A stretch of DNA of 7,489 bases from Prevotellaceae bacterium (GTDB lineage: Bacteria > Bacteroidota > Bacteroidia > Bacteroidales > Bacteroidaceae), in NCBI GenBank assembly GCA_022508635.1, contig JAFLUV010000116.1, positions 1 to 7,489 of the forward strand. The letters are read 5' to 3'. Below the pieces are notes generated by a model. That model worked only from the letters and a program-made list of their open reading frames with translations. It ran no database searches and was not told where the DNA came from. The stretch's first letter is position 1. The number at the start of each line of letters is the position of its first letter. Positions 1 to 7,188 of this stretch are shown here, in pieces. The translations under genes and the position numbers were made by a program.

Positions 1-96
1 ATAGAATGCTTGACAGACAATTAATACTCTTTTAATTTCGTCGAACTCACGTTAAATAAATCCCCCTTCCATAGCCTCCGATTCTTATTTTATTTG

Positions 97-104
97 TATC
101 TTTG
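97..104 (+). promoter_or_regulatory. ssb-gldE promoter, Bacteroidetes -7 element
   Basis: The bases TATCTTTG match TAnnTTTG, the -7 consensus of the primary sigma factor of Bacteroidetes. Transcription would start near 110, giving a leader of about 55 bases before the ssb ATG. I see no good TTTG at the expected -33 position (about 72-78); a TTTG at 92-95 is too close. The element therefore stands on the -7 box alone. Bases 1-96 are AT-rich and hold no gene I can assign. A reading frame entering from the left ends at TAA 22-24 and another at TAA 33-35, so a gene may end at this edge, but too little is present to name it. Confidence 0.6.
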
Positions 105-164
105 CAGCAAATTAGCGGACTTGGCTCCCGCTCCCAAACGCACAGGAAACCAAACGATCGAAAC

Positions 165-530
165 ATGAACAAAGTAATGCTGATAGGCAACGTCGGGAAA
201 GAACCGGAAATAAGATATGTGGATCGCGGCGTCTGCGTAGCAAACGTGACGCTGGCGACAACCGAGCGCGGATACAAGCTGCCAAACGGGACGGAAGTGC
301 CAGAACGAACGGAATGGCACAACGTAGTACTATGGAGAGGACTGGCCGAAGTCGTGGAGAAATACGTCCACAAGGGCGACAAACTCTTCATCGAAGGACA
401 GATACACACACGAGCCTACGAGGATCGCACCGGCATCAAGCGATACGTCACGGAGATATGGGCAGAATCGCTCGAGATGCTTTCGCCCAAGACCCAGCAG
501 GGCACTGGTGAAACGACTGCAAACGCATAA
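165..530 (+). CDS. ssb: Single-stranded DNA-binding protein (SSB), short form without acidic tail
   Basis: SSB coats single-stranded DNA during replication, recombination and repair in the cytoplasm. The 121-residue product is almost entirely one OB fold. It opens with MNKVMLIGNVGKEPEIRY, and contains TEWHNVVLWRGLAE (residues 49-62) and KGDKLFIEGQIHTR (70-83). By family alignment W51, W57 and Y85 occupy the places of the base-stacking aromatics W54, F60 and W88 of E. coli SSB. The ATG at 165 was chosen because the conserved N-terminus begins there; a longer reading from TTG at 102 would start inside the promoter element. Unlike E. coli SSB (178 residues), it ends soon after the fold (about residue 106) with PKTQQGTGETTANA. 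It has no long flexible linker and no acidic DDDIPF-like tip. A 19-base gap to the next gene suggests an operon. Confidence 0.93.
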   Translation: MNKVMLIGNVGKEPEIRYVDRGVCVANVTLATTERGYKLPNGTEVPERTEWHNVVLWRGLAEVVEKYVHKGDKLFIEGQIHTRAYEDRTGIKRYVTEIWAESLEMLSPKTQQGTGETTANA

Positions 531-549
531 ACAACTGAACGCTCAGTAA

Positions 550-1887
550 ATGGAAAACCGCCTCTTCATCCTCTGGCAGGAACTTGCAGACTCCGCCTGC
601 ACCGTCAGTACCCAGTCGCCCACTCCCGACGTATGGATTGCCTATGCCATCGTCCTTTTCCTGCTCTTCTGCTCCGGATTCGTCTCGGCAAGCGAGATAG
701 CCTTCTTCAGTCTCACCCCAGCTGACAGGAGCACCATAGACGAGGGCAAGCACCGCTCCGACGGGAAGGTAGCCGCCCTGCTCCAGGACAGCGAACGACT
801 GCTTGCCACCATCCTCATCAGCAACAACCTGGTGAACGTAGCAGTCATCACCATCCTCTACTTCTGCTTCGACAAGACCATCGACTTCGGACAGGCACGC
901 TGGCTGGAGTTCCTCGTCATGACCGTATTGCTCACATTTCTGCTGCTGCTCTTCGGCGAGATTATACCCAAGATCTACAGCCGTCAGCACACGCTTGCCT
1001 TCTGCCGCTTTGCCGCACCGACACTCCAAGTGCTCAGCAAAGCCTTCTGGCCTATGAGCCGTCTGCTCATACAGAGCAAGGTCATTACCCGAAGACTGGT
1101 AACCAGCGAAGAGGAGATGCTCACCGTCGACGACCTGGAAAAGGCAATGGAACTGACCGACAAGAAGGACATTGCCGAGGAAGCAGGCATGCTCAAGGGC
1201 ATCATACGCTTTGGCGGCGAAATGGCAAAGGAAATCATGACAAGCCGCGTAGACATTGTCGACCTCGACGTAAAGGCATCCTTCAGCGACGTACTCGCCT
1301 GCATCGTAGCTAACAACTACAGCCGCATCCCCGTATATCAGGGTACTGAGGACAACATCAAAGGCGTGCTCTACATCAAGGATCTGATGCCACACCTCGG
1401 CAAGCCGCAGGGCTTCCGCTGGCAGAGCCTGATACGACCCGCTTACTTCGTGCCCGAGACAAAGATGATAGACGACCTGCTGCGCGACTTCCAGGCAAAC
1501 AAAGTGCACATAGCCATCGTCGTAGACGAGTTCGGAGGCACCAGCGGCATCGTGACGATGGAGGACATTCTGGAGGAAATCGTAGGCGAGATAAACGACG
1601 AGTACGACGACGAAGAGAAATCCTACCAGCGCCTCAACCAAAATACATACGTGTTCGAAGGCAAGACGCTCATGTCGGACTTCACGAAGATACTCGGCAT
1701 GGACGATGAATACTTTGAGACCGTAGAAGGCGAGGCAGAGACCCTGGCAGGCCTGTTGCTTGAAATCAAGGGCGATTTCCCCGCACAGGGCGAACGTATT
1801 AACTACAAACGCTTCACCTTCGAAGTGCAGGAAGTGGATCAGCGCCGTATCGTCAAAGTAAAGGTTATCCTCCACAACAATGAATAA
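550..1887 (+). CDS. gldE: GldE-like CNNM/CorC membrane protein with paired CBS domains
   Basis: The 445-residue protein has the full GldE/HlyC-CorC architecture. A DUF21 (CNNM) membrane region comes first, with hydrophobic stretches at about 28-55, 84-106 and 117-138, a re-entrant or amphipathic stretch at 145-175, and the family motifs ISNNLVNV (90-97) and FGEIIPKIYSR (135-145). A CBS pair follows: 229-280 (MTSRVDIVDL, SRIPVY, IKGVLYIKDLM) and about 295-350 (HIAIVVDEFGGTSGIVTMED, 320-339). An acidic linker at 349-356 leads to a CorC/HlyC-type C-terminal domain (about 358-441). It should sit in the inner membrane with its CBS domains in the cytoplasm. GldE is known from Flavobacterium gliding motility; related CNNM/CorC proteins handle Mg2+, but the biochemical role of GldE is not settled. 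Placement directly after ssb is typical of Bacteroidetes and supports the name. No gldD or phosphopantetheinyl transferase gene follows it. Confidence 0.92.
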   Translation: MENRLFILWQELADSACTVSTQSPTPDVWIAYAIVLFLLFCSGFVSASEIAFFSLTPADRSTIDEGKHRSDGKVAALLQDSERLLATILISNNLVNVAVITILYFCFDKTIDFGQARWLEFLVMTVLLTFLLLLFGEIIPKIYSRQHTLAFCRFAAPTLQVLSKAFWPMSRLLIQSKVITRRLVTSEEEMLTVDDLEKAMELTDKKDIAEEAGMLKGIIRFGGEMAKEIMTSRVDIVDLDVKASFSDVLACIVANNYSRIPVYQGTEDNIKGVLYIKDLMPHLGKPQGFRWQSLIRPAYFVPETKMIDDLLRDFQANKVHIAIVVDEFGGTSGIVTMEDILEEIVGEINDEYDDEEKSYQRLNQNTYVFEGKTLMSDFTKILGMDDEYFETVEGEAETLAGLLLEIKGDFPAQGERINYKRFTFEVQEVDQRRIVKVKVILHNNE

Positions 1888-1982
1888 CTTCCCGTTACTC
1901 CTGAACGTTGAGGACTAAAGTATTTCTAAGTATTTTGATTTTTCCTGACCCTCAATAGTCCTTCCCTAATAATCCTTAAGGA
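1888..1982. other. Convergent intergenic gap; weak terminator candidates only
   Basis: The gldE operon and the minus-strand gyrA-TPR operon run into each other here. I see no classical GC-rich hairpin followed by a T-run on either strand. Two mutually exclusive long-loop stems are possible: TTGAGG 1908-1913 with CCTCAA 1950-1955, or AGGACTA 1911-1917 with TAGTCCT 1956-1962. The loop between them is AT-rich and carries a repeated AAGTATTT (1918-1925 and 1929-1936). Either stem could contribute to stopping both transcripts, but this is weak evidence. Confidence 0.3.
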
Positions 1983-1985
1983 TTA
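1970..1985. repeat. 16-base perfect palindrome at the end of the TPR operon
   Basis: TAATCCTTAAGGATTA reads identically on both strands. As RNA it could fold into a 6-bp stem with a UUAA loop. It overlaps the TAA stop (1983-1985) of the downstream TPR gene, so it would form right at the end of that reading frame. No T-run follows on either strand, so it is not a classical intrinsic terminator; it could be a 3' end stabiliser, a bidirectional stop, or chance. Confidence 0.45.
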
Positions 1986-3221
1986 CTTCTGTCCGTTGAG
2001 GATGCGATCTATCTCAACGAACTCCTCTCCGGAATTCAGATTAAGGTATATACGATAGAGAGGCGATGCCCAGCGGTCTTGTTTCTCCGGCTGCAAGCGA
2101 CGCACCATCTCCATGCAGGGGCGAGCCTTCCGATACAAGTCGAGCGTCCTTTCCTTGTCTGTGGCATATCGTGAATCGTTCACGTCCTTGCAGCTATTTT
2201 CCTGCGAGATAATCGCCATGTTCAAGTATGCAATACCTTTATTATAATAGGCATCAGCATAGTCCGGCTGAAGGGCAATGGCACTATCAGCATAGGCTAT
2301 GCATGATTCATAGTCGTTCTCCGCCAGATAGCTCTTCGACTTGGCATAGTAATAAATAGCCCTGCCTCCTGCAGCTGCAACAAGTTCATCGGCAAGTTTT
2401 CGCTCTTCAGCAAATTGTCGCTGCTCGTGATACCAGTCTGCAAGGTGCACAAAGAAATAATCGTGCTCCGGATATTCATGAACACCCCTTTTAAGCGTAG
2501 CAAGTAACCCGTCGTTATCCTTCATCTGGGCATAAGCCCTTGCCTTGTACTCCAGCAAAATGGCAGAAGTTGACGAGTCGGAATAGGCAATGGCCTCATC
2601 CGCATGCTTGATGGTGCCAAGGTAGTTCTCTACCTGAAAGGCAGTGAGCGTAGCCAGACATACCGCCTGGCGCAGAAGAGAATCAACCGGCTCGTCATAA
2701 CGATAGGTGCTGTATAGGTCAAAAAAGAGATAGGCGGCAGCAAAATTCTGCTTGGCAAGAAAGAACTTCCCGCCGCCTAAGATATTGCGACGATGCTTGA
2801 GGCGAAGTGAACGCGTCTTCTTTTGCATACGCGGACGCACCCTGCCATTAACGTCAGGCACAAGATCCACGCTGTCGCACAAACGCAGCTGAGCATACAT
2901 ATCGCTGAGTTTGTTGAAGAAGCGTGCCGTGTCAAAGCTCTGCTTGAGGTAAGCTTTCTGGTTCTCCACGCCATTCAGGGACTCTTCAAGCAGGGCAGCA
3001 ATGTAATAGATGTCAGCCCGCTGCTTATTTTTGAGTCCATCACGACTGAGGGCACCAAGCAAGCCGTTGCGAGCAGCATCCTGATTTGAGCGATTCTTGA
3101 GCGCAGTCTTGGCCGTCTTCCGAAGCGAGGAGAGCTTCTCCGGCTTCGGCTGCTTCTTATCGGCCGAATAGAGTGGCTGACATACAGGAAGCAGGAATGC
3201 AAGAAGTAGGAACCACTTCAT
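1983..3221 (-). CDS. Secreted TPR protein, second of a tandem pair (function unknown)
   Basis: The 412-residue product starts with a signal peptide (MKWFLLLAFLLPVCQPLYSA, likely cut after A20) followed by a lysine-rich stretch. The cysteine at 14 lacks the small residue a lipobox needs before it, so a periplasmic protein is more likely than a lipoprotein. The rest is alpha-helical with TPR-like repeats, clearest at about 287-320 (YYYAKSKSYLAENDYESC, then ALQPD) and 321-336 (YADAYYNKGIAYLNMA). A final helical pair at about 358-395 (RKARPCMEMV, LYRIYLNL) follows. It resembles the gene upstream in several places: FDTARFF (96-102) against FDTAFF, and a C-terminal block ending FVEIDRIL against KAAEMDKLL. 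This suggests an old tandem duplication. Its ATG overlaps the upstream stop codon by one base, so translation is probably coupled. TPRs mediate protein binding; no catalytic motif is visible and I cannot name a partner. Confidence 0.85.
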   Translation of the reverse strand: MKWFLLLAFLLPVCQPLYSADKKQPKPEKLSSLRKTAKTALKNRSNQDAARNGLLGALSRDGLKNKQRADIYYIAALLEESLNGVENQKAYLKQSFDTARFFNKLSDMYAQLRLCDSVDLVPDVNGRVRPRMQKKTRSLRLKHRRNILGGGKFFLAKQNFAAAYLFFDLYSTYRYDEPVDSLLRQAVCLATLTAFQVENYLGTIKHADEAIAYSDSSTSAILLEYKARAYAQMKDNDGLLATLKRGVHEYPEHDYFFVHLADWYHEQRQFAEERKLADELVAAAGGRAIYYYAKSKSYLAENDYESCIAYADSAIALQPDYADAYYNKGIAYLNMAIISQENSCKDVNDSRYATDKERTLDLYRKARPCMEMVRRLQPEKQDRWASPLYRIYLNLNSGEEFVEIDRILNGQK

Positions 3222-3223
3222 TA
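3219..3223 (-). promoter_or_regulatory. TAATG stop-start overlap coupling the two TPR genes
   Basis: On the minus strand the bases TAATG contain both the TAA stop of the upstream TPR gene (3223-3221) and the ATG of the downstream one (3221-3219). They share a single A. Such overlaps usually mean one transcript and translational re-initiation, and this one fixes the start of the downstream gene. Confidence 0.8.
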
Positions 3224-4534
3224 CAAAAGTTTATCCATCTCGGCAGCCTTGGCAGCCTGTCCTGTCACGGTGTAGCACTGACGAAGCTCAAAAGCCCACT
3301 TCTGCGGTTCGTCAGGAGTACATTCACGTGCTTTCTCGAAGTAAGGTATGGCCTCGCTGAAGATACTCTTTGTCTTCTCGAGCACTTGTTTAGCCTCTGC
3401 CTGATTTTTGATTCCACTGATGGTAGCATTCAGCGCCAGTGCCTGGCGGAACTTGCAGAGTCCACTCTGATACCACGCATCATAATAATCGGGCTTAATC
3501 TCTGTGCACTTTATATACGCATCAAATGCCTTGTCATAATCCTCTGCCTCGAAGTACTTGTATGCCTTGCCGTAGTGTGCAATAAGGATGCTCGGATCAA
3601 CAGCAATGATTTCGTCAACATATTTGAGCAATTGATTACTTTCCGAACCCGCGTCCTTGTCTTTCTTAAGATAGTAGGCGATGAGTTTTTGAATGTATTC
3701 CTCGTTGGCTTTAGGATCCTCGACGGTCATTTCACGGAGAAAGTTTGCCCATGTCGTCGAGTCACCACGCTCCAGGAAAGAGATGACCTTCACCTGCTTT
3801 GTGCCGACTGCACCCTCTTCAAACTTCATGGCTTGCTCGTAGAGCTCATCCATCTTGTCATAGAGTTTTCCATCGTGAGCAGCATGATAGGCATAATATG
3901 CAATCTGCTCACCAGGGATACGGAGCTTTACCATGTCTGCCACTTCAGGATAGGTTTTGGTATAGTTCAGAGCTGTCTCATAGGCCTCAATAGCCTTGTC
4001 GAACTGACTATTGCTGCTGTTGAACTGACCAGCATAGATGTAGTAATCACCACATTGAGCTAAGCTGGCCTTCTTGCTCTTGAGATAGTTCTCGTTGCCA
4101 GTCTCACCCTTGGTGACCTTCGTGTTTTGCAATTCCTTTTGCAAAGCCGAAGTCAGGATTTTGAGATTTGTATAGAAGAACGCCGTATCAAAGGGCTCGT
4201 TGCTTGCTGCATGGCCAAGCATAGTATTATGGGGTTGCAGGGCAAGGTCAGCACTGAGTTTATAGGCCTCGCCAAGCTTGTTATCAGCAATAGCACCAGA
4301 GTTGATTGCCTTACGAATGAGGGACTGGCCTTTCTTACACTCGGTCATAATCTCTTCTTCCGTGGCAGTCTTTTCGTTTATCTTGGCAGTGATGGCATCA
4401 TATACCTTTTGTGCTTCTGCCATCTGGGTCTTTGCCTGCTTCTGGAGAGCTTTGAGGGCAGCTTTATCTTCCTGTCCCATGGTGATGGTGCTGACGCTTA
4501 GGAACAGCGACATCATAATAAATAGTTTCTTCAT
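3221..4534 (-). CDS. Secreted TPR protein, first of a tandem pair downstream of gyrA (function unknown)
   Basis: The 437-residue product begins with a clear signal peptide (MKKLFIMMSLFLSVSTITMG, probable cleavage before Q21), so it is exported and likely periplasmic. A charged, probably coiled helical region follows (about 21-75). TPR-like helical pairs are seen at about 162-190 (GDYYIYAGQF, FDKAIEAYETALNY) and most clearly at 316-349 (LIAHYGKAYKYFEAEDYDKA, then EIKPD). The next repeat starts YYDAWYQSGLCKFRQA (350-365). A C-terminal block (391-437, IFSEAIPYFEKARECTPDE onward) is also repeat-like. Its ATG is 52 bases from the gyrA stop; that gap is AT-rich and shows no clear TAnnTTTG promoter or Shine-Dalgarno, so co-transcription with gyrA is likely. 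As I recall, a TPR protein after gyrA is a recurrent arrangement in Bacteroidales. Export makes direct contact with gyrase unlikely. No enzymatic motif is visible. Confidence 0.87.
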   Translation of the reverse strand: MKKLFIMMSLFLSVSTITMGQEDKAALKALQKQAKTQMAEAQKVYDAITAKINEKTATEEEIMTECKKGQSLIRKAINSGAIADNKLGEAYKLSADLALQPHNTMLGHAASNEPFDTAFFYTNLKILTSALQKELQNTKVTKGETGNENYLKSKKASLAQCGDYYIYAGQFNSSNSQFDKAIEAYETALNYTKTYPEVADMVKLRIPGEQIAYYAYHAAHDGKLYDKMDELYEQAMKFEEGAVGTKQVKVISFLERGDSTTWANFLREMTVEDPKANEEYIQKLIAYYLKKDKDAGSESNQLLKYVDEIIAVDPSILIAHYGKAYKYFEAEDYDKAFDAYIKCTEIKPDYYDAWYQSGLCKFRQALALNATISGIKNQAEAKQVLEKTKSIFSEAIPYFEKARECTPDEPQKWAFELRQCYTVTGQAAKAAEMDKLL

Positions 4535-4586
4535 ATCGTATATAGTTTATAATATAAATATGTGTACTATGGTTTCTTTATGTTAT

Positions 4587-7091
4587 TTACTCTTCACCGC
4601 CATCTGTCTCGCCAGCAGTACCGTCTGCTTCCGGCTCTTCCTCGGCACGCGGCACGACACTCAAATGGCTAATGACATCGTTGCGCTTCTTAAGCTCAAT
4701 GACCTTGGTGCCTTGGGTAACACGGTTCTTTGTCTCTTTGATGACATCCGCATGGAGACGGATGGTTGTACCGCTCTTGTTGATAATCATCAGGTCATCA
4801 TCGTCCTTCACGACAGTAATGGCAACGAGATAGCCTGTCTTCTCAGTAATGGCAAGCGTCTTAACACCCTTGGCATGACGACTCGTCTTACGATACTCTT
4901 CTACGTCCGTACGTTTGCCAAAGCCATTTTCACTAAGTACCATGATACTTTCCGTCTCTGCATCATTGATGATACACATGCCCACAACGCCATCGCGCGG
5001 GTCATTATCTAAGACGATGCTCTGTACGCCAGTTGCAGTACGTCCCATCGGACGAACCTGTGCCTCGTCAAAACGGACGGCACGACCTCCAGCATTGGCA
5101 ATGATAATTTCATTGTTGCCATTGGTCAGTTCCACGCCTATCACCTGATCGTCCTCACGTATGTTGATTGCATTGACACCGTTCGTGCGGACGCGACTAT
5201 ATTCTGTCAGACAAGTCTTTTTGATAATGCCATTCTTCGTACAGAAAACGACATAATGACTCTGGCAGAACTCTGCATCGCTGAGTTTACGAATACAGAG
5301 ACAGGTGCGTACAGCATCACCCGGCTCGATGTTAAGCACATTCTGTATGGCACGCCCTTTACCTTGCTTGTTACCATCGGGTATATCGTAGACCTTAAGC
5401 CAGTAACAACGTCCGCGTTCAGTAAAGAAGAGCATGGTGTTGTGCATCGTGGCGGGATAGATCTTCTCGATGAAATCGTTGTCGCGCGTAGAACTTGCCT
5501 TTACACCGATGCCTCCACGTCCCTGTGCCTTGAAGTCAGCCAAAGGGATGCGCTTGATATAGCCCATGTGGCTCATAGTAATGACAACTTCATCGTCAGC
5601 ATAAAAATCTTCGGCATTGAACTCTTCGGCACTGGGCAGTATCTCTGTGCGACGCTCGTCACCATACTGCTGTTTAATCTCCAGAAGCTCATCTTTGATG
5701 ACTTTGCGGCAAAGTGCGTCGTCGGTAAGTATCTGGTTGTAGTACTTTATCTTCTCCATGAGCTCGTCATACTCGCCATGTAGTTTCTCTTGATTGAGAC
5801 CGGTGAGTTGGCCAAGACGCATCTCGACGATAGCCTTACTTTGCAGTTCATCCAGACCGAAACGGGCTTCCAGTGCACGCTGAGCATCAACGGGCGTCTT
5901 ACTATTCTTCACGATCTGTACTACCTCGTCAATGTTGTCGCTGGCAATAATAAGCCCCTTAAGGATATGTGCTCTTTCTTCAGCCTTGCGGAGGTCATAT
6001 TTCGTGCGACGGATAGTAACATCGTGGCGATGGTCGATAAAATTGCTGATGAAGTCACGAAGTGTAAGTAGCTGCGGGCGACCCTTTACAAGGGCGATAC
6101 TGTTAACGCTGAAGCTTGTCTGCATAGGCGTCATCTTGAAGAGCTTGTTCAGCACAACCCGTGCGTTAGCATCGCGTTTGAGATCGACCACGATGCGCAT
6201 GCCTTCACTGTCACTCTCGTCGTTGACGTTACTGATACCATCTATCCTTTTTTCGCCCACGAGCTGTGCGATATACTCGATGAGCTGCTGCTTGTTCACA
6301 CCGTATGGTATCTCACTGACGATTATCTTGTCGTGTGTGTCACCGTTCTCTATCTCAGCCTTTGCACGTATGACAACACGTCCGCGTCCTGTCTCGTAAG
6401 CATCGCGTATGCCCTGCAGTCCCATGATATAGGCACCAGTCGGGAAGTCTGGTCCCTTGACATACTGCATCAGCTGCTCGATGGTAAGACCAGGATCGTC
6501 GACAAAAGCCACGCATGCATCAATGACTTCGCAGAGGTTGTGGGTCGGTATATTCGTAGCCATGCCGACAGCAATGCCCGTAGCTCCGTTGACCAAGAGG
6601 TTAGGGATGCGGGTAGGCATGACAGTCGGTTCCTCCAAAGTGTCGTCGAAGTTCATGGTCATGTCGACGGTCTCCTTTTCCAAGTCGTCCATCATGGCTT
6701 CCCCCATGAGACTGAGGCGTGCCTCTGTATATCGCATGGCAGCCGGACTATCGCCATCAATAGAGCCGAAATTACCCTGCTTGTCAACCAGCGTGTAACG
6801 CATAGCCCACTCCTGTGCCATACGCACCAGTGCCATATAGACCGAGCTATCGCCATGCGGGTGATACTTACCGAGAACCTCGCCGACGATACGAGCACAT
6901 TTCTTATAAGGGCTGGCATGGAAGTTACGTAGCTCACGCATGCCATACAAGATTCGACGATGTACTGGTTTGAAGCCATCCCTGACATCAGGCAGGGCAC
7001 GAGCTACAATGACACTCATCGAGTAATCGATGTAGCTCTTCTTCATTTCCTCCTGAATATCGACTTTGATAATTCTTTCTTGATCTTCCAT
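4587..7091 (-). CDS. gyrA: DNA gyrase subunit A
   Basis: GyrA is the breakage-reunion subunit of the A2B2 gyrase, which adds negative supercoils to DNA using ATP hydrolysed by GyrB. The 834-residue protein is full length. It has the winged-helix domain with the quinolone region KYHPHGDSSVYM (75-86), the catalytic tyrosine Y121 in AAMRYTE preceded by R120, the tower and coiled-coil region (about 150-500), and a beta-pinwheel C-terminal domain (about 500-808). The GyrA box QGRGGIG at 523-529 separates it from ParC. The last residues (about 816-834) form an acidic tail rich in E, D and G. S82 aligns with E. coli S83, while M86 stands where E. coli has D87. The start ATG is supported by MEDQERIIKVDIQEEMKKSY matching family N-termini and by an in-frame TAA six codons upstream (7109-7107). 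It heads the operon with the two TPR genes. Confidence 0.99.
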   Translation of the reverse strand: MEDQERIIKVDIQEEMKKSYIDYSMSVIVARALPDVRDGFKPVHRRILYGMRELRNFHASPYKKCARIVGEVLGKYHPHGDSSVYMALVRMAQEWAMRYTLVDKQGNFGSIDGDSPAAMRYTEARLSLMGEAMMDDLEKETVDMTMNFDDTLEEPTVMPTRIPNLLVNGATGIAVGMATNIPTHNLCEVIDACVAFVDDPGLTIEQLMQYVKGPDFPTGAYIMGLQGIRDAYETGRGRVVIRAKAEIENGDTHDKIIVSEIPYGVNKQQLIEYIAQLVGEKRIDGISNVNDESDSEGMRIVVDLKRDANARVVLNKLFKMTPMQTSFSVNSIALVKGRPQLLTLRDFISNFIDHRHDVTIRRTKYDLRKAEERAHILKGLIIASDNIDEVVQIVKNSKTPVDAQRALEARFGLDELQSKAIVEMRLGQLTGLNQEKLHGEYDELMEKIKYYNQILTDDALCRKVIKDELLEIKQQYGDERRTEILPSAEEFNAEDFYADDEVVITMSHMGYIKRIPLADFKAQGRGGIGVKASSTRDNDFIEKIYPATMHNTMLFFTERGRCYWLKVYDIPDGNKQGKGRAIQNVLNIEPGDAVRTCLCIRKLSDAEFCQSHYVVFCTKNGIIKKTCLTEYSRVRTNGVNAINIREDDQVIGVELTNGNNEIIIANAGGRAVRFDEAQVRPMGRTATGVQSIVLDNDPRDGVVGMCIINDAETESIMVLSENGFGKRTDVEEYRKTSRHAKGVKTLAITEKTGYLVAITVVKDDDDLMIINKSGTTIRLHADVIKETKNRVTQGTKVIELKKRNDVISHLSVVPRAEEEPEADGTAGETDGGEE

Positions 7092-7124
7092 GAGATAGAT
7101 TTTGCTTTACAGATCGGCTGAAAA

Positions 7125-7132
7125 CCTCCTTT
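7125..7132 (-). promoter_or_regulatory. Strong Shine-Dalgarno-like motif far upstream of gyrA
   Basis: The minus strand reads AAAGGAGG here, a near-perfect Shine-Dalgarno, but it ends 33 bases before the gyrA ATG, too far to serve it directly. The only start-like codon between is CTG at 7112-7110, immediately followed by TAA, in frame with gyrA. Flanking bases can pair (GGAACC 7138-7133 with GGTTTT 7126-7121, including two G-U pairs), placing AAAGGA in a six-base loop. It lies inside the predicted gyrA leader. Its role, if any, is unknown. Confidence 0.35.
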
Positions 7133-7156
7133 GGTTCCTGCGTCTCAATTTTGGCA

Positions 7157-7188
7157 CAAAGGTACAAAGAAAAAACGAGAAGCACAAA
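7157..7188 (-). promoter_or_regulatory. gyrA operon promoter (Bacteroidetes type)
   Basis: On the minus strand, TTTG at 7188-7185 is followed after 20 bases by TACCTTTG at 7164-7157. This matches both the -33 (TTTG) and -7 (TAnnTTTG) elements of the Bacteroidetes housekeeping promoter at normal spacing. A T-run lies in the spacer. Transcription should begin near 7150, giving a leader of about 60 bases to the gyrA ATG. Confidence 0.85.

Noticed and set aside
10..28. TTGACA at 10-15 near TAATACT at 22-28, resembling an E. coli sigma-70 promoter
   Set aside because: The spacing is only six bases, and Bacteroidetes do not use that consensus.
102..164. A 21-residue N-terminal extension of SSB from a TTG at 102
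   Set aside because: It would start inside the TAnnTTTG promoter element, and SSB homology begins exactly at the ATG at 165.
448..1875. A 475-codon open frame on the minus strand, antisense to nearly all of gldE and the end of ssb
   Set aside because: The plus-strand frame has unmistakable SSB and GldE domains. The antisense product has no recognisable domain and an odd composition, and long antisense frames are common opposite GC-ending codons. Its ATG also has no supporting promoter.
4587..7091. ParC (topoisomerase IV subunit A) as an alternative to GyrA
   Set aside because: An intact GyrA box (QGRGGIG, residues 523-529), a complete beta-pinwheel domain and an acidic tail all fit GyrA.
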